Assembly (NCBI GenBank): GCA_029821215.1 | Contig: JALGTV010000080.1 | Coordinates: forward strand, 1 to 6,631 | DNA: 6,631 bases | Reading direction: 5' to 3' | Origin: Candidatus Zipacnadia bacterium | GTDB lineage: Bacteria > Armatimonadota > Zipacnadia > Zipacnadales > Zipacnadaceae | Shown here: in pieces, positions 1 through 6,631 of the stretch | How positions within the stretch are numbered: the first letter of the stretch is position 1 | Layout: every line of letters starts with the position of its first letter | The notes under the pieces: model-generated | Database searches by the model: none | What the model saw: only the letters and a program-made list of their open reading frames with translations | What the model was told of the DNA's origin: nothing | Position numbers and translations under genes: made by a program

Positions 1-1
1 C

Positions 2-3000
2 AATACTGCCCGTTCGGATATTGAAAAGCTTGCCGACCGCTTGTGGACTGTCAGCAGCGGACCGTATGGGGTCAGCGAAGAACGGCCTGTCGAGGAGCAG
101 ATACGGGGGCTGGGTGGTCTGGCCAGCAAGGTGAGGGATGCCGTTGCCAAAGGGCGGAAGCTGGAGCGGGTACTACAGGCGGCGCGCAGAACTGATCCTA
201 ATCGGGGCAAACTCCACGAGTACCAACTCAGCGAAGAGGAATTGAAGGACCGCCAGCGCCTGCTGGACAAATTTGACCAGCGGGTGCCGAAGATTCTTCA
301 GGCAGGTTCCCAAGCAGAGTCGGTTATCGAGCAAGCCCGCTCCTTGAATGCCCAGGCTACTGAACAGCAAAAGCAAACGGCGCTGGACACGGCGCTGGAC
401 GAAGTTAAAGCAGCTATTGAGGATCTAACTGCTGCTTTAGATTTCAGCGAGGAAGATATTTACCTGTGGTTTTCGGTTGATTTGTCCAGCCATAACCAGG
501 CATTTGGCATTTTTTATAAGGGATACTACTACAATTATAGCGAAGGTGATCAGTGGCGTTTTTCTGACATTGGCAAAAAAGCCCGCGAATACGCCGCCCT
601 GGTGGCCAATGCCCTGTCAGTAGAGCGGGAGAAGCGGTTTGTAGACGGCATTAACTCCATCAAAGGTAAGAGTTGGCATACATATATGGCAGGGCGTCTG
701 GCCCTGGCCAATGAGGTAGCTACCCTGGCCGGCATTCCTGGGTTAGGTTTCGCCACCATTGACGATTCCCGGCCGTATGTAGATACGCTTCTGGATGTGC
801 CCGCCCAAGTGGACGTTGACAACCTGACGACTCAGACCCGCTTTTTGGCCTGCCTGCTGTTGGACTTGGTATCGGTGCGTCAGCCCAAGGATCTCTATGA
901 TTTAGAACTGACTGACAACTTTGTCGAGGTCAAAGGACGCCTGGTCGAGTTCGACCCCGCCGTTAGTACTTTTCCTGACAAGCCGGTGCCTGAGGCTATT
1001 GCCCTGGCCCGGCCCAACCAGAAGACCGCGATGGGCGTGAGGGGTCAGGCTCTGGACATAACCGGGGAGGAGGGGCGCTTCGCCCTTATCGGCCTTCCCA
1101 ATGTCCGGGCTGTAGGCGGCACGACTACTATTGAAGGATATCTGTTGGACCCAGTTGACGGTAGCATCCGTATGGCCCCCGACCAGGGTGTTAACGGCGC
1201 CGAGCAATATCCCATTGAGCTGGAGCTGACCCAACAGATTAAGCCCACCACTGTGGTTTTGTTCTCTTGCTTACCGATGGCCATCTATGACATGATTGAT
1301 CAGCGCTTCTTCGAACTGCTCTCGGAGATTTATATCTATGATGCGACCACTGACGCCCCACCACCTGAATACGGTTACGCCCTTCCCTTGGCGGCCCGTG
1401 AGCTTACTTCCACTTACGAGCCAGTGGCGGTAGTCTTCGCTCGCCCCGGCACTCACGTCAAGGTTACCATGGCCGCTACTTTGCTGGGGCTACGGTTCGT
1501 GCTCATCAATTCCACCCTCAAGGAGCCGCAGGGTACGGGTTACCTGGTTGACGATTATCCCTCTCTGTACGCGACTCCCTATCGGGTGGCGGCTGATATG
1601 TGGAGGCTTGATGAGCATCGCCTACAGCGGTTGCTGAAACATGGGATAGAGAATGACCGCGTCCAGGAGGCGCATCAGCGGGCCGGCGAAAAGCTCCAAC
1701 AAGCCACCAGCTACTGGCAACAGCGCCAGTATGATGAGTTTTTCGCCTTAGCCCGCGCCGCCTGGAGCAACGAATCGCGCGCTTACCCCGATGTGCGCAA
1801 AACCGAGGACGATGTGGTCAAGGGGATTATATTCTACCTGGCCTTGCTGATGCCGTTCAGCTTTTTCACCGAACGGCTGCTAATAGGTGCAACCAGTATT
1901 ACCAAGCAGATTGCCGGTAATTTGGCTATCTTCTTCGCAATCTTCATCATTATTGCACTGGTGCACCCGGCTTTTGCTATTACCTTCACCCCCATTATTA
2001 TCCTGCTGGCCTTCATTATTCTGGCCTTGACCGTACTTGTAGTCAGCATTATCGTTCAGAAGTTCGAAGAACAGATGAAGACACTGCGGTATGCGCAGAC
2101 GGGGGTACATAGCGCCGATGTTGGTCGCTTAGGAGCGTCGGCGGCAGCATTTAGCCTGGGCATATCCAACATGCGCCGGCGCAAAGTCCGTACTCTGCTG
2201 ACTTGCGCCACTCTTATCCTGTTGACCTTCACCGTCCTATCATTCACCTCAGTGGTCCAAACTGTGCGGGCCAATCGGATACTGCTGCCTAAAATCGCTC
2301 CTTATAACGGCATCTTAGTCAGGGACCGGAACTGGCTGCCCTTAGGTGAGCCTACCACCCATATCCTTGATAATGAATTTGGGGACAGCTACCCGGTGGC
2401 TCCGCGAGCCTGGTACTTCTCTGGCCAGCCAGGCGAGCAATCCTTTGTCAACATCAGGCGCGGCGATGCCACTTATGCCGCCACCGCTATGACCGGGCTG
2501 ACGCCCCAAGAGGTGAAGATAACCAACGCTGATAAGTATCTGGTGCCTGGCGGGCGGTGGTTCCGGCCCGACGACAAGCTGGTTTGCATCCTGCCGGCGG
2601 GCATTGCCGGGGCGTTGGGCGTCGCTCCCGATCAGGTAGGTACGGCGACGGTCAGAGTCTTTGGTACGCAGATGCGTGTTATTGGCATCATTGACTCCAG
2701 TCGGTTTACCAATGCCACTGACTTGGACGGCGAACCACTGACCCCAGTCGACTTCCTGCTTATAGAGCAGCAGCTATCCCAGCAACGCGAGCAGAAGCGA
2801 CGGGGCAAAGCGGCCAAGGGAGAAGAATTGCAGGAGTATATTCACTTAGCAGCTGACAACACCATTATCGTTCCCTACGATTTTGTAATCAATGGTGGTG
2901 GCAACTTGCGGTCGGTGGCCATAGGCATTGAGGAGACCGAAGAAGTTAAGGAGGTCCTGGACAGACTTATCCAGCGTATTGAACTTAACATCTACGCCGG

Positions 3001-3913
3001 CCAGAACGGTAAGACCTATCTGTGCAGTGCGGTGGGCACCACCAGCTTTCGCGATGTGGCCGATCTGATTATCCCCATCCTTATCGCGGCTGCCATTGTC
3101 TTGAATACTATGCTCGGCTCGGTCTACGAGCGGGTGCGGGAAATATACATCTACAGCTCTCTGGGCTTAGCGCCTACTCATGTGGCCGCTCTGTTTGTGG
3201 CCGAAGCCAGCGTTTATGCTATTCTGGGGGCCATCGCCGGCTATTTGCTGGGGCAAGTGGCAGCTAAGGTTATCACCCAAACCCAGTTGGTGGAGGGCCT
3301 GAACCTCAACTATTCCTCCCTGTCAGCCGTTGCGAGTACGTTGCTGATTATGGTCACGGTTTTGCTCTCCGTGATATACCCAGCGCGGCGGGCCTCCGAT
3401 ATCGCTATGCCTGGTATTGAGCGGCGCTGGACGCTGCCTGAGCCCGAAGGCGACCAAATTATCCTGGACCTGCCCTTCACCGTCACCGGTGATCAGGCCC
3501 TGGGGGTAAATATGTACCTGCACGAGTACTTTACCGCCCATACCGATTATTCCTTGGGGCAGTTCTCCACCGGGGACATTCAGTTGAGTACAGCGCTCAG
3601 CGAATATGGAGAAGGATACGAACTGTCCTTGATGGTTTGGCTGGCCCCTTACGACCTGGGCGTCTCTGAGCAGCTTGTAATCGGGACCCTACCTACCCAG
3701 GACGAGGAAATCTACTCCATTCAATGTCGGATAATCCGCAAGAGCGGTGACGATGCCTCCTGGATGCGGGTGACTCGCAATTTCATCAATATTATCCGCA
3801 AACAGTATCTACTATGGCGGACTTTCCCTGCCGCTCAGAAGGGGGAATACGCCCAGCGGGGTCAGGAGGTGTTGGCTGGTGGGCAAGTAGAGCAAGAGAT
3901 GGCGGGGGTGTGA
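2..3913 (+). CDS. Giant FtsX-like permease with M28 peptidase-like ectodomain (5' end missing)
   Basis: The frame is open from base 2, so the TTG at 41 is not a real start and the true start lies upstream. Residues are counted from that TTG. About 15-135 is charged and helical, possibly coiled coil. About 141-280 resembles the C-terminal half of M28 peptidases: VDLSS (D147), then AGIPGLGFAT (GIP at 231-233) and a PYVDTLLD segment (245-252) where M28 enzymes usually have YHT..D. About 297-353 resembles a carboxypeptidase-regulatory domain, ending GRFALIGLP. Membrane segments lie near 595-612, 624-647, 649-672, 718-740, 1007-1027, 1052-1075 and 1094-1112. MRRRKVRTLL (711-720) opens the last permease module. 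An external domain fills about 741-1003, and the FtsX signature NTMLGSVYERVREI is at 1022-1035. YPARRASDI (1113-1121) leads into a cytosolic tail to 1290. In this superfamily such permeases pair with an ABC ATPase and usually drive mechanical work or efflux across the envelope rather than import. The substrate is unknown. The FtsX assignment is firm, the M28 one good, and the role inferred. Confidence 0.88.
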   Translation, partial: NTARSDIEKLADRLWTVSSGPYGVSEERPVEEQIRGLGGLASKVRDAVAKGRKLERVLQAARRTDPNRGKLHEYQLSEEELKDRQRLLDKFDQRVPKILQAGSQAESVIEQARSLNAQATEQQKQTALDTALDEVKAAIEDLTAALDFSEEDIYLWFSVDLSSHNQAFGIFYKGYYYNYSEGDQWRFSDIGKKAREYAALVANALSVEREKRFVDGINSIKGKSWHTYMAGRLALANEVATLAGIPGLGFATIDDSRPYVDTLLDVPAQVDVDNLTTQTRFLACLLLDLVSVRQPKDLYDLELTDNFVEVKGRLVEFDPAVSTFPDKPVPEAIALARPNQKTAMGVRGQALDITGEEGRFALIGLPNVRAVGGTTTIEGYLLDPVDGSIRMAPDQGVNGAEQYPIELELTQQIKPTTVVLFSCLPMAIYDMIDQRFFELLSEIYIYDATTDAPPPEYGYALPLAARELTSTYEPVAVVFARPGTHVKVTMAATLLGLRFVLINSTLKEPQGTGYLVDDYPSLYATPYRVAADMWRLDEHRLQRLLKHGIENDRVQEAHQRAGEKLQQATSYWQQRQYDEFFALARAAWSNESRAYPDVRKTEDDVVKGIIFYLALLMPFSFFTERLLIGATSITKQIAGNLAIFFAIFIIIALVHPAFAITFTPIIILLAFIILALTVLVVSIIVQKFEEQMKTLRYAQTGVHSADVGRLGASAAAFSLGISNMRRRKVRTLLTCATLILLTFTVLSFTSVVQTVRANRILLPKIAPYNGILVRDRNWLPLGEPTTHILDNEFGDSYPVAPRAWYFSGQPGEQSFVNIRRGDATYAATAMTGLTPQEVKITNADKYLVPGGRWFRPDDKLVCILPAGIAGALGVAPDQVGTATVRVFGTQMRVIGIIDSSRFTNATDLDGEPLTPVDFLLIEQQLSQQREQKRRGKAAKGEELQEYIHLAADNTIIVPYDFVINGGGNLRSVAIGIEETEEVKEVLDRLIQRIELNIYAGQNGKTYLCSAVGTTSFRDVADLIIPILIAAAIVLNTMLGSVYERVREIYIYSSLGLAPTHVAALFVAEASVYAILGAIAGYLLGQVAAKVITQTQLVEGLNLNYSSLSAVASTLLIMVTVLLSVIYPARRASDIAMPGIERRWTLPEPEGDQIILDLPFTVTGDQALGVNMYLHEYFTAHTDYSLGQFSTGDIQLSTALSEYGEGYELSLMVWLAPYDLGVSEQLVIGTLPTQDEEIYSIQCRIIRKSGDDASWMRVTRNFINIIRKQYLLWRTFPAAQKGEYAQRGQEVLAGGQVEQEMAGV

Positions 3914-3944
3914 CGTAAGCGGAGCCGAACTGGAGCAGGACACG

Positions 3945-3974
3945 ATTGTAAATATAGATAAACTATCATTGTAA
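3945..3974. repeat. Pair of ATTGTAA direct repeats between the two plus-strand genes
   Basis: ATTGTAA occurs at 3945-3951 and again at 3968-3974, with starts 23 bp apart, in a short AT-rich patch inside a GC-richer intergenic gap. Between the copies is GATA-AAC-TATC (3957-3967), a weak dyad. The patch lies just upstream of the ribosome-binding site of the OPT-like gene. It could be a small operator or part of an internal promoter, but I see no -35/-10 pair at good spacing, and seven-base repeats can arise by chance. Confidence 0.25.
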
Positions 3975-3978
3975 CAGC

Positions 3979-3986
3979 GGGGGTGA
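3979..3986 (+). promoter_or_regulatory. Ribosome-binding site of the OPT-like gene
   Basis: GGGGGTGA differs at one base from the GGAGGTGA complement of the 16S rRNA tail. The five-G core ends six bases before the GTG at 3990. An in-frame TGA at 3984-3986 overlaps this site, so no longer start is possible. The next in-frame ATG is 14 codons further in and has no comparable site at this spacing. Together these decide the GTG start. Confidence 0.75.
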
Positions 3987-3989
3987 CCG

Positions 3990-5975
3990 GTGGCACACAT
4001 AGATCCGGAATTAGAACTGTATCGCGGGTTGATGGAACAACCCGAGCACTTTGAAGACGGCTTCAGCATCAAGACTATATTCGGTGGCTTGTTCGTGGGA
4101 TTCGTGATGCTGCCGGGCGCTATTTACCTGGGGTTGATGGCCGGTATGAGTCTGGGACCGGCCGCCGAATGGACCACCATTATTCTGTTTACCGAGATTG
4201 CCCGTCGCTCGTTTATTAGCCTGAAGCGCTCGGAAATCTATATTCTCTTCTATGTGGCCGCCGGACTGACGGTGATGCAGGGCGCTATGGCCCTCTCCGG
4301 CGGCGCCTTTGCCGGTAGTATGTTCTGGCAGTATTTCGTGCGCTCGCCCGCCGCCAAGAGTATGGGGATTGCCAACCAAGTGCCCACCTGGGTAGTGCCC
4401 CCTGCTGATTCGATGGCCCTCGCCGGCCGCACTTTCTTCCACATTGACTGGTTGTTACCGGGCACGTTGATACTGGTGAGTTACGTCCTGAGCCGACTGG
4501 TGTGGTTCGGCATGGGTTATTCCATGTTCCGTATCACCTCTGATTACGAGAATCTACCTTTTCCCTTTGCGGCCATCACCGCTCAAGGCAGTACAGCTTT
4601 AGCCGAAACCACCACCAAGGCCGAAACCTGGCGGTGGCGTACTTTCTCCATTGGGGCTATGGTGGGGCTGGTCTTCGGCGCTATCTACGTGGGCATACCT
4701 ACTTTGACTGAAGTCGTCCTCACTGAACCTGTTCAGTTAATACCCATCCCCTGGTTGGACTTGACCCGCCGCACCCAGAGCATTCTGCCCGCCGTACCTA
4801 TAGGCTTTATGACTGACCTCAGCAATATCGGGGCGGGATTTGTGATCCCTTTCTGGGCGGTTACCGGTAGCTTTATCGCTATGCTGGGAACAGTAATAGC
4901 CAATCCGCAACTGTACAAAATGGGTATCCTGCATAGTTGGCGTCCCGGAATGGATACCATCAACACCCAGTTTGCTAACCAAATTGATTTCTACTTCAGC
5001 CTTGGTATTGGTGTATCTCTGGCCGTAGCTGTCCTGGGAGTTTATGAAATTCTCCGCCAAATGAGCTACAACCGGGCTGCTCAGCAGGGGAATGAGGAGA
5101 CGCGCGGTTCCTGGAAACCTCCTACTGGCCGCGGCGACCTTCCGATATGGATACCGATTGGACTCTACACTTTGGGCGCGCTGGGATACATATTGTTATG
5201 CTGGAAGCTGGTACCTGCCTTTCCTATTATCTACATCGTTGCCTTCGCCTTCCTGATTAGTCCCATTGAGTCTTACATTAATGCTCGTATGATCGGGCTG
5301 ACCGGCCAATTCCTGGGCATCCCTATGGTGTTAGAAGGCACTATTATCTTCAGCGGGTACAAGGGCATTGATATCTGGTTCGCCCCTATTCCGCGATTCA
5401 ACATGGGGGGAGCGGCACAGAACTTCCGTATCCTGGAGCTTACTGGTAACAAGATTATCAGCGTGGTCAAGGCCGAATTGCTTATGCTGCCTATTGCCAC
5501 CATCCTTAGCTTGCTGTTCTGGCAGTTAGTCTGGCGCTTGGCCCCCATCCCCTCACCGGCATATCCGTACGCCCAGAAGATGTGGCATCTGCAGGCCCTG
5601 CAACGGGGTCTGTGGTTTACCTCTACTTTGAACCCAGAACACAGTACATTCTACAAAGCATGGAACAAGTGGTACGCTATTGGTGGGTTTGGCGCCGCTA
5701 TCGTACTGTACGCGCTGCTGCGGTCCTTGCGCCTGCCCATACTGCTGGTATATGGCGTAATCCGTGGCTTCGGAATTCTGCCCCACTACGTATTCCCCCA
5801 GATGGCCGGAGCCCTCATCAGCCAGTTCTACTTCATACCTCGCTTTGGCGCCCGGCGCTGGAAGCAGTATGCCACGGTGTTGATGGCTGGGTATTCCTGT
5901 GGAATGGGTCTGGTGGGAATGGGGGCCATCGCTCTGGCCCTCATTGGTAAGGCAGTTTCCCAGATGCCCTTCTGA
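3990..5975 (+). CDS. OPT-superfamily-like polytopic membrane transporter
   Basis: This is a 661-residue, strongly hydrophobic protein with roughly 12-16 membrane segments, the size and build of oligopeptide transporter (OPT/YSL-type) proteins. Residues 31-60, with GGLFVGF and IYLGLMAGMSLG, resemble the first OPT helices, whose pattern is a glycine-rich start followed by YLGL.TG.. and G. ENLPFPFAA (187-195) matches a loop common to OPT-like proteins, where a proline-phenylalanine pair precedes a helix. ARMIGLTGQFLGIP (432-445) recalls the SR..G..G...P stretch of OPT/YSL carriers. The C-terminal GYSCGMGLVGMGAIALAL (634-651) resembles their final glycine-rich helix. Residues about 360-383 form a polar cytosolic or external loop. 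OPT carriers move peptides or metal chelates by ion-coupled symport, but this branch looks distant from characterised members and the substrate cannot be read from sequence. It probably belongs to the uncharacterised OPT-like families (DUF6784/DUF6785 type). It starts 76 bp after the FtsX-like gene, likely in one operon. Confidence 0.8.
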   Translation: MAHIDPELELYRGLMEQPEHFEDGFSIKTIFGGLFVGFVMLPGAIYLGLMAGMSLGPAAEWTTIILFTEIARRSFISLKRSEIYILFYVAAGLTVMQGAMALSGGAFAGSMFWQYFVRSPAAKSMGIANQVPTWVVPPADSMALAGRTFFHIDWLLPGTLILVSYVLSRLVWFGMGYSMFRITSDYENLPFPFAAITAQGSTALAETTTKAETWRWRTFSIGAMVGLVFGAIYVGIPTLTEVVLTEPVQLIPIPWLDLTRRTQSILPAVPIGFMTDLSNIGAGFVIPFWAVTGSFIAMLGTVIANPQLYKMGILHSWRPGMDTINTQFANQIDFYFSLGIGVSLAVAVLGVYEILRQMSYNRAAQQGNEETRGSWKPPTGRGDLPIWIPIGLYTLGALGYILLCWKLVPAFPIIYIVAFAFLISPIESYINARMIGLTGQFLGIPMVLEGTIIFSGYKGIDIWFAPIPRFNMGGAAQNFRILELTGNKIISVVKAELLMLPIATILSLLFWQLVWRLAPIPSPAYPYAQKMWHLQALQRGLWFTSTLNPEHSTFYKAWNKWYAIGGFGAAIVLYALLRSLRLPILLVYGVIRGFGILPHYVFPQMAGALISQFYFIPRFGARRWKQYATVLMAGYSCGMGLVGMGAIALALIGKAVSQMPF

Positions 5976-5982
5976 CCAGGGT

Positions 5983-6016
5983 GGTATAGCGTCTGCTCTA
6001 CCAGACACAGTATACC
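5983..6016. terminator. Interrupted hairpin between convergent genes (possible bidirectional terminator)
   Basis: GGTATA (5983-5988) pairs with TATACC (6011-6016). Inside it, GTCTG (5991-5995) pairs with CAGAC (6002-6006) around a six-base loop, leaving a small asymmetric internal loop. A further pair, TGACCAG (5973-5979) and CTGGTCA (6034-6040), could enclose the whole structure; its first three bases are the stop codon of the OPT-like gene. It sits just past that stop, between converging genes, where a terminator is expected. No T-run follows on either strand, so intrinsic termination would be weak and the call is tentative. Confidence 0.4.
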
Positions 6017-6087
6017 CCTATAATAGCGGGACACTGGTCATATACGTCTGTATGATTAGAGGCGATAGGATTTATATATACAGCGCC

Positions 6088-6102
6088 GGTTCCGGGGGAA
6101 CC
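6088..6102 (-). terminator. GC-rich hairpin just past the NTF2-like gene
   Basis: GGTTCC (6088-6093) and GGAACC (6097-6102) form a perfect six-base-pair stem around a three-base loop. Read on the minus strand it begins three bases after the TGA of the NTF2-like gene. It is followed by seven GC-rich bases and then an AU-rich run (TATATATAAA). The position is right for a terminator, but the delayed and mixed U tract makes it atypical. Confidence 0.45.
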
Positions 6103-6105
6103 TGT

Positions 6106-6570
6106 TCAGAAAGCCTTAGCTGCATCCTGCCAGCCCTGAGCACTTGTTACCTGCCACCGGCCTTGGTTCTTCTGAAGCTGAACTTGGACAGTAACGTGTT
6201 GCCCGGTGCGGGCCGACGCGGCCCCCACCGAGAACCACACCTCCACCATCGCGACGGCCTCTGACCCAGTTACCTCCAATGAGCGGACTGTAGCCACAAT
6301 GTTAAACGGCTCTGGCTCGCGGAAGGCACTAACTCCCAGCCGCATCAGGTCCCGGCGGGTGTAGGTGCCGTCATCGTAGTCATCGGCGATATACCGCATA
6401 ACCCCAGACAGGCTTTTGCGCTCTGCCGCCCGCTGCATCTGCAAAAATACGTCCATAACCTGCTGGCGGTCTGAGGGGACAGGTCGTCTAAACCAGTAAA
6501 TAGTCAGCCCGGCACCGACTGCAATGATAAGAATTGCCAGTACAATGGTGAGGAGACGTGGTGTTGCCAT
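6106..6570 (-). CDS. Membrane-anchored NTF2-like domain protein
   Basis: This 154-residue protein has one hydrophobic segment at about residues 6-26, flanked by arginines (R5, then RRP at 28-30), and no lipobox cysteine. It therefore looks like an uncleaved N-terminal anchor with a soluble domain outside the membrane. Residues about 33-147 fit the NTF2-like/SnoaL fold: an initial amphipathic helix (QQVMDVFLQMQRAAE), the ADDYDD turn at 62-67, then alternating strands around EAVAMVEVWFSV (104-115) and HVTVQVQLQK (125-134), ending GRWQVTSAQGW (137-147). NTF2-like domains act as small-ligand pockets, enzymes or protein partners, and nothing here shows which. An in-frame TAA at 6586-6588 and a GGGCGG-type ribosome-binding site five bases from the ATG support this start. 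It converges on the OPT-like gene, so it belongs to a different transcription unit. Confidence 0.75.
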   Translation of the reverse strand: MATPRLLTIVLAILIIAVGAGLTIYWFRRPVPSDRQQVMDVFLQMQRAAERKSLSGVMRYIADDYDDGTYTRRDLMRLGVSAFREPEPFNIVATVRSLEVTGSEAVAMVEVWFSVGAASARTGQHVTVQVQLQKNQGRWQVTSAQGWQDAAKAF

Positions 6571-6585
6571 ATATGCCGCCCTGTC

Positions 6586-6630
6586 TTACTTCCAGAGGCG
6601 TTGCAATTGTACGAAGGCGCAATCAGCCAG
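6586..6630 (-). CDS. Possible C-terminal end of a minus-strand gene entering from the right edge
   Basis: On the minus strand, the frame ending at TAA (6586-6588) reads LADCAFVQLQRLWK with no earlier stop, and this looks protein-like. It would stop 15 bp before the ATG of the NTF2-like gene, an operon-like spacing. No convincing promoter is visible in the same 61 bp, which agrees with the NTF2-like gene being read from upstream. Fourteen codons cannot prove a gene, and one other minus-strand frame is also open here. Confidence 0.3.
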   Translation of the reverse strand: MADCAFVQLQRLWK

Positions 6631-6631
6631 G

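Noticed and set aside
41..43. TTG as the start of the giant permease gene
   Set aside because: The frame stays open for 13 codons back to base 2, the encoded sequence runs on smoothly, and the M28-like domain needs an upstream half. The gene is cut by the window edge.
902..1234. 110-codon minus-strand open frame
   Set aside because: It is fully antisense to a well-supported coding region of the giant permease and shows no domain features.
3946..3969. TTGTAA and TATCAT as a promoter for the OPT-like gene
   Set aside because: The spacer is only 12 bp, too short for a sigma-70-type promoter, and no better -35 element lies upstream.
4011..4442. 143-codon minus-strand open frame
   Set aside because: It is antisense to the N-terminal helices of the OPT-like gene and its product is rich in Gly, His and Gln with no hydrophobic or domain pattern.
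5582..5950. 122-codon plus-strand open frame inside the OPT-like gene
   Set aside because: It is an alternative frame of the well-supported transporter gene, and its Trp/Arg/Pro-rich product shows no family features.
5553..6008. 151-codon minus-strand open frame
   Set aside because: It lies almost entirely opposite the OPT-like gene, its translation has low-complexity His/Gly/Gln-rich character and no recognisable domain, so it is a shadow.
5899..6264. Plus-strand open frame across the convergent gap
   Set aside because: It overlaps the end of the OPT-like gene in another frame and runs antisense into the NTF2-like gene; its composition is not protein-like.
6607..6612. TACAAT (minus strand) as a -10 element for the NTF2-like gene
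   Set aside because: No -35 element is visible at the right distance before the window edge, and the same bases may be coding sequence of an upstream gene.

Overview
The window holds the 3' part of a giant membrane-protein gene, a second polytopic membrane-protein gene downstream on the same strand, and a small convergent gene for a membrane-anchored NTF2-like protein. G+C is moderate (I judge it to be in the mid-50s percent). Starts include GTG and the ribosome-binding sites are ordinary, so this is bacterial DNA. Nothing here fixes the phylum. Very large FtsX-type permeases next to OPT-like membrane proteins recall Armatimonadota, Chloroflexota or related uncultured lineages, but that is impression rather than proof. 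There are no RNA genes, insertion sequences, CRISPR arrays or phage genes, so it reads as ordinary chromosome.

Layout. (1) 2-3913, plus strand: an open frame entering from the left edge, over 1300 codons long and without its true start. In order it encodes a long charged helical stretch, a region resembling the C-terminal half of an M28 metallopeptidase, a carboxypeptidase-regulatory-like beta domain, three membrane segments, a complete MacB/FtsX-type module (one membrane segment, a large external domain, three membrane segments) and a cytosolic C-terminal domain of about 165 residues. (2) 3990-5975, plus strand: a 661-residue multi-pass protein related to the oligopeptide transporter (OPT) superfamily. 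It follows the first gene after 76 bp with no evident terminator, so the two are probably co-transcribed. (3) 5976-6105: a convergent intergenic stretch with two hairpins. (4) 6106-6570, minus strand: a 154-residue protein with one N-terminal membrane anchor and an NTF2-like domain, possibly preceded by the tail of another minus-strand gene at the right edge.

How they may work together. The most interesting object is the first gene: an M28-like ectodomain placed where a tandem FtsX-type permease would carry its first external domain. The position of the last M28 metal-ligand histidine appears to be valine, so the domain may bind rather than cleave. With an OPT-like protein next door, the pair could sense, process or move peptides or envelope material. 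That link is inferred from adjacency only. No ABC ATPase is encoded in the window, so any partner ATPase must lie upstream or elsewhere.
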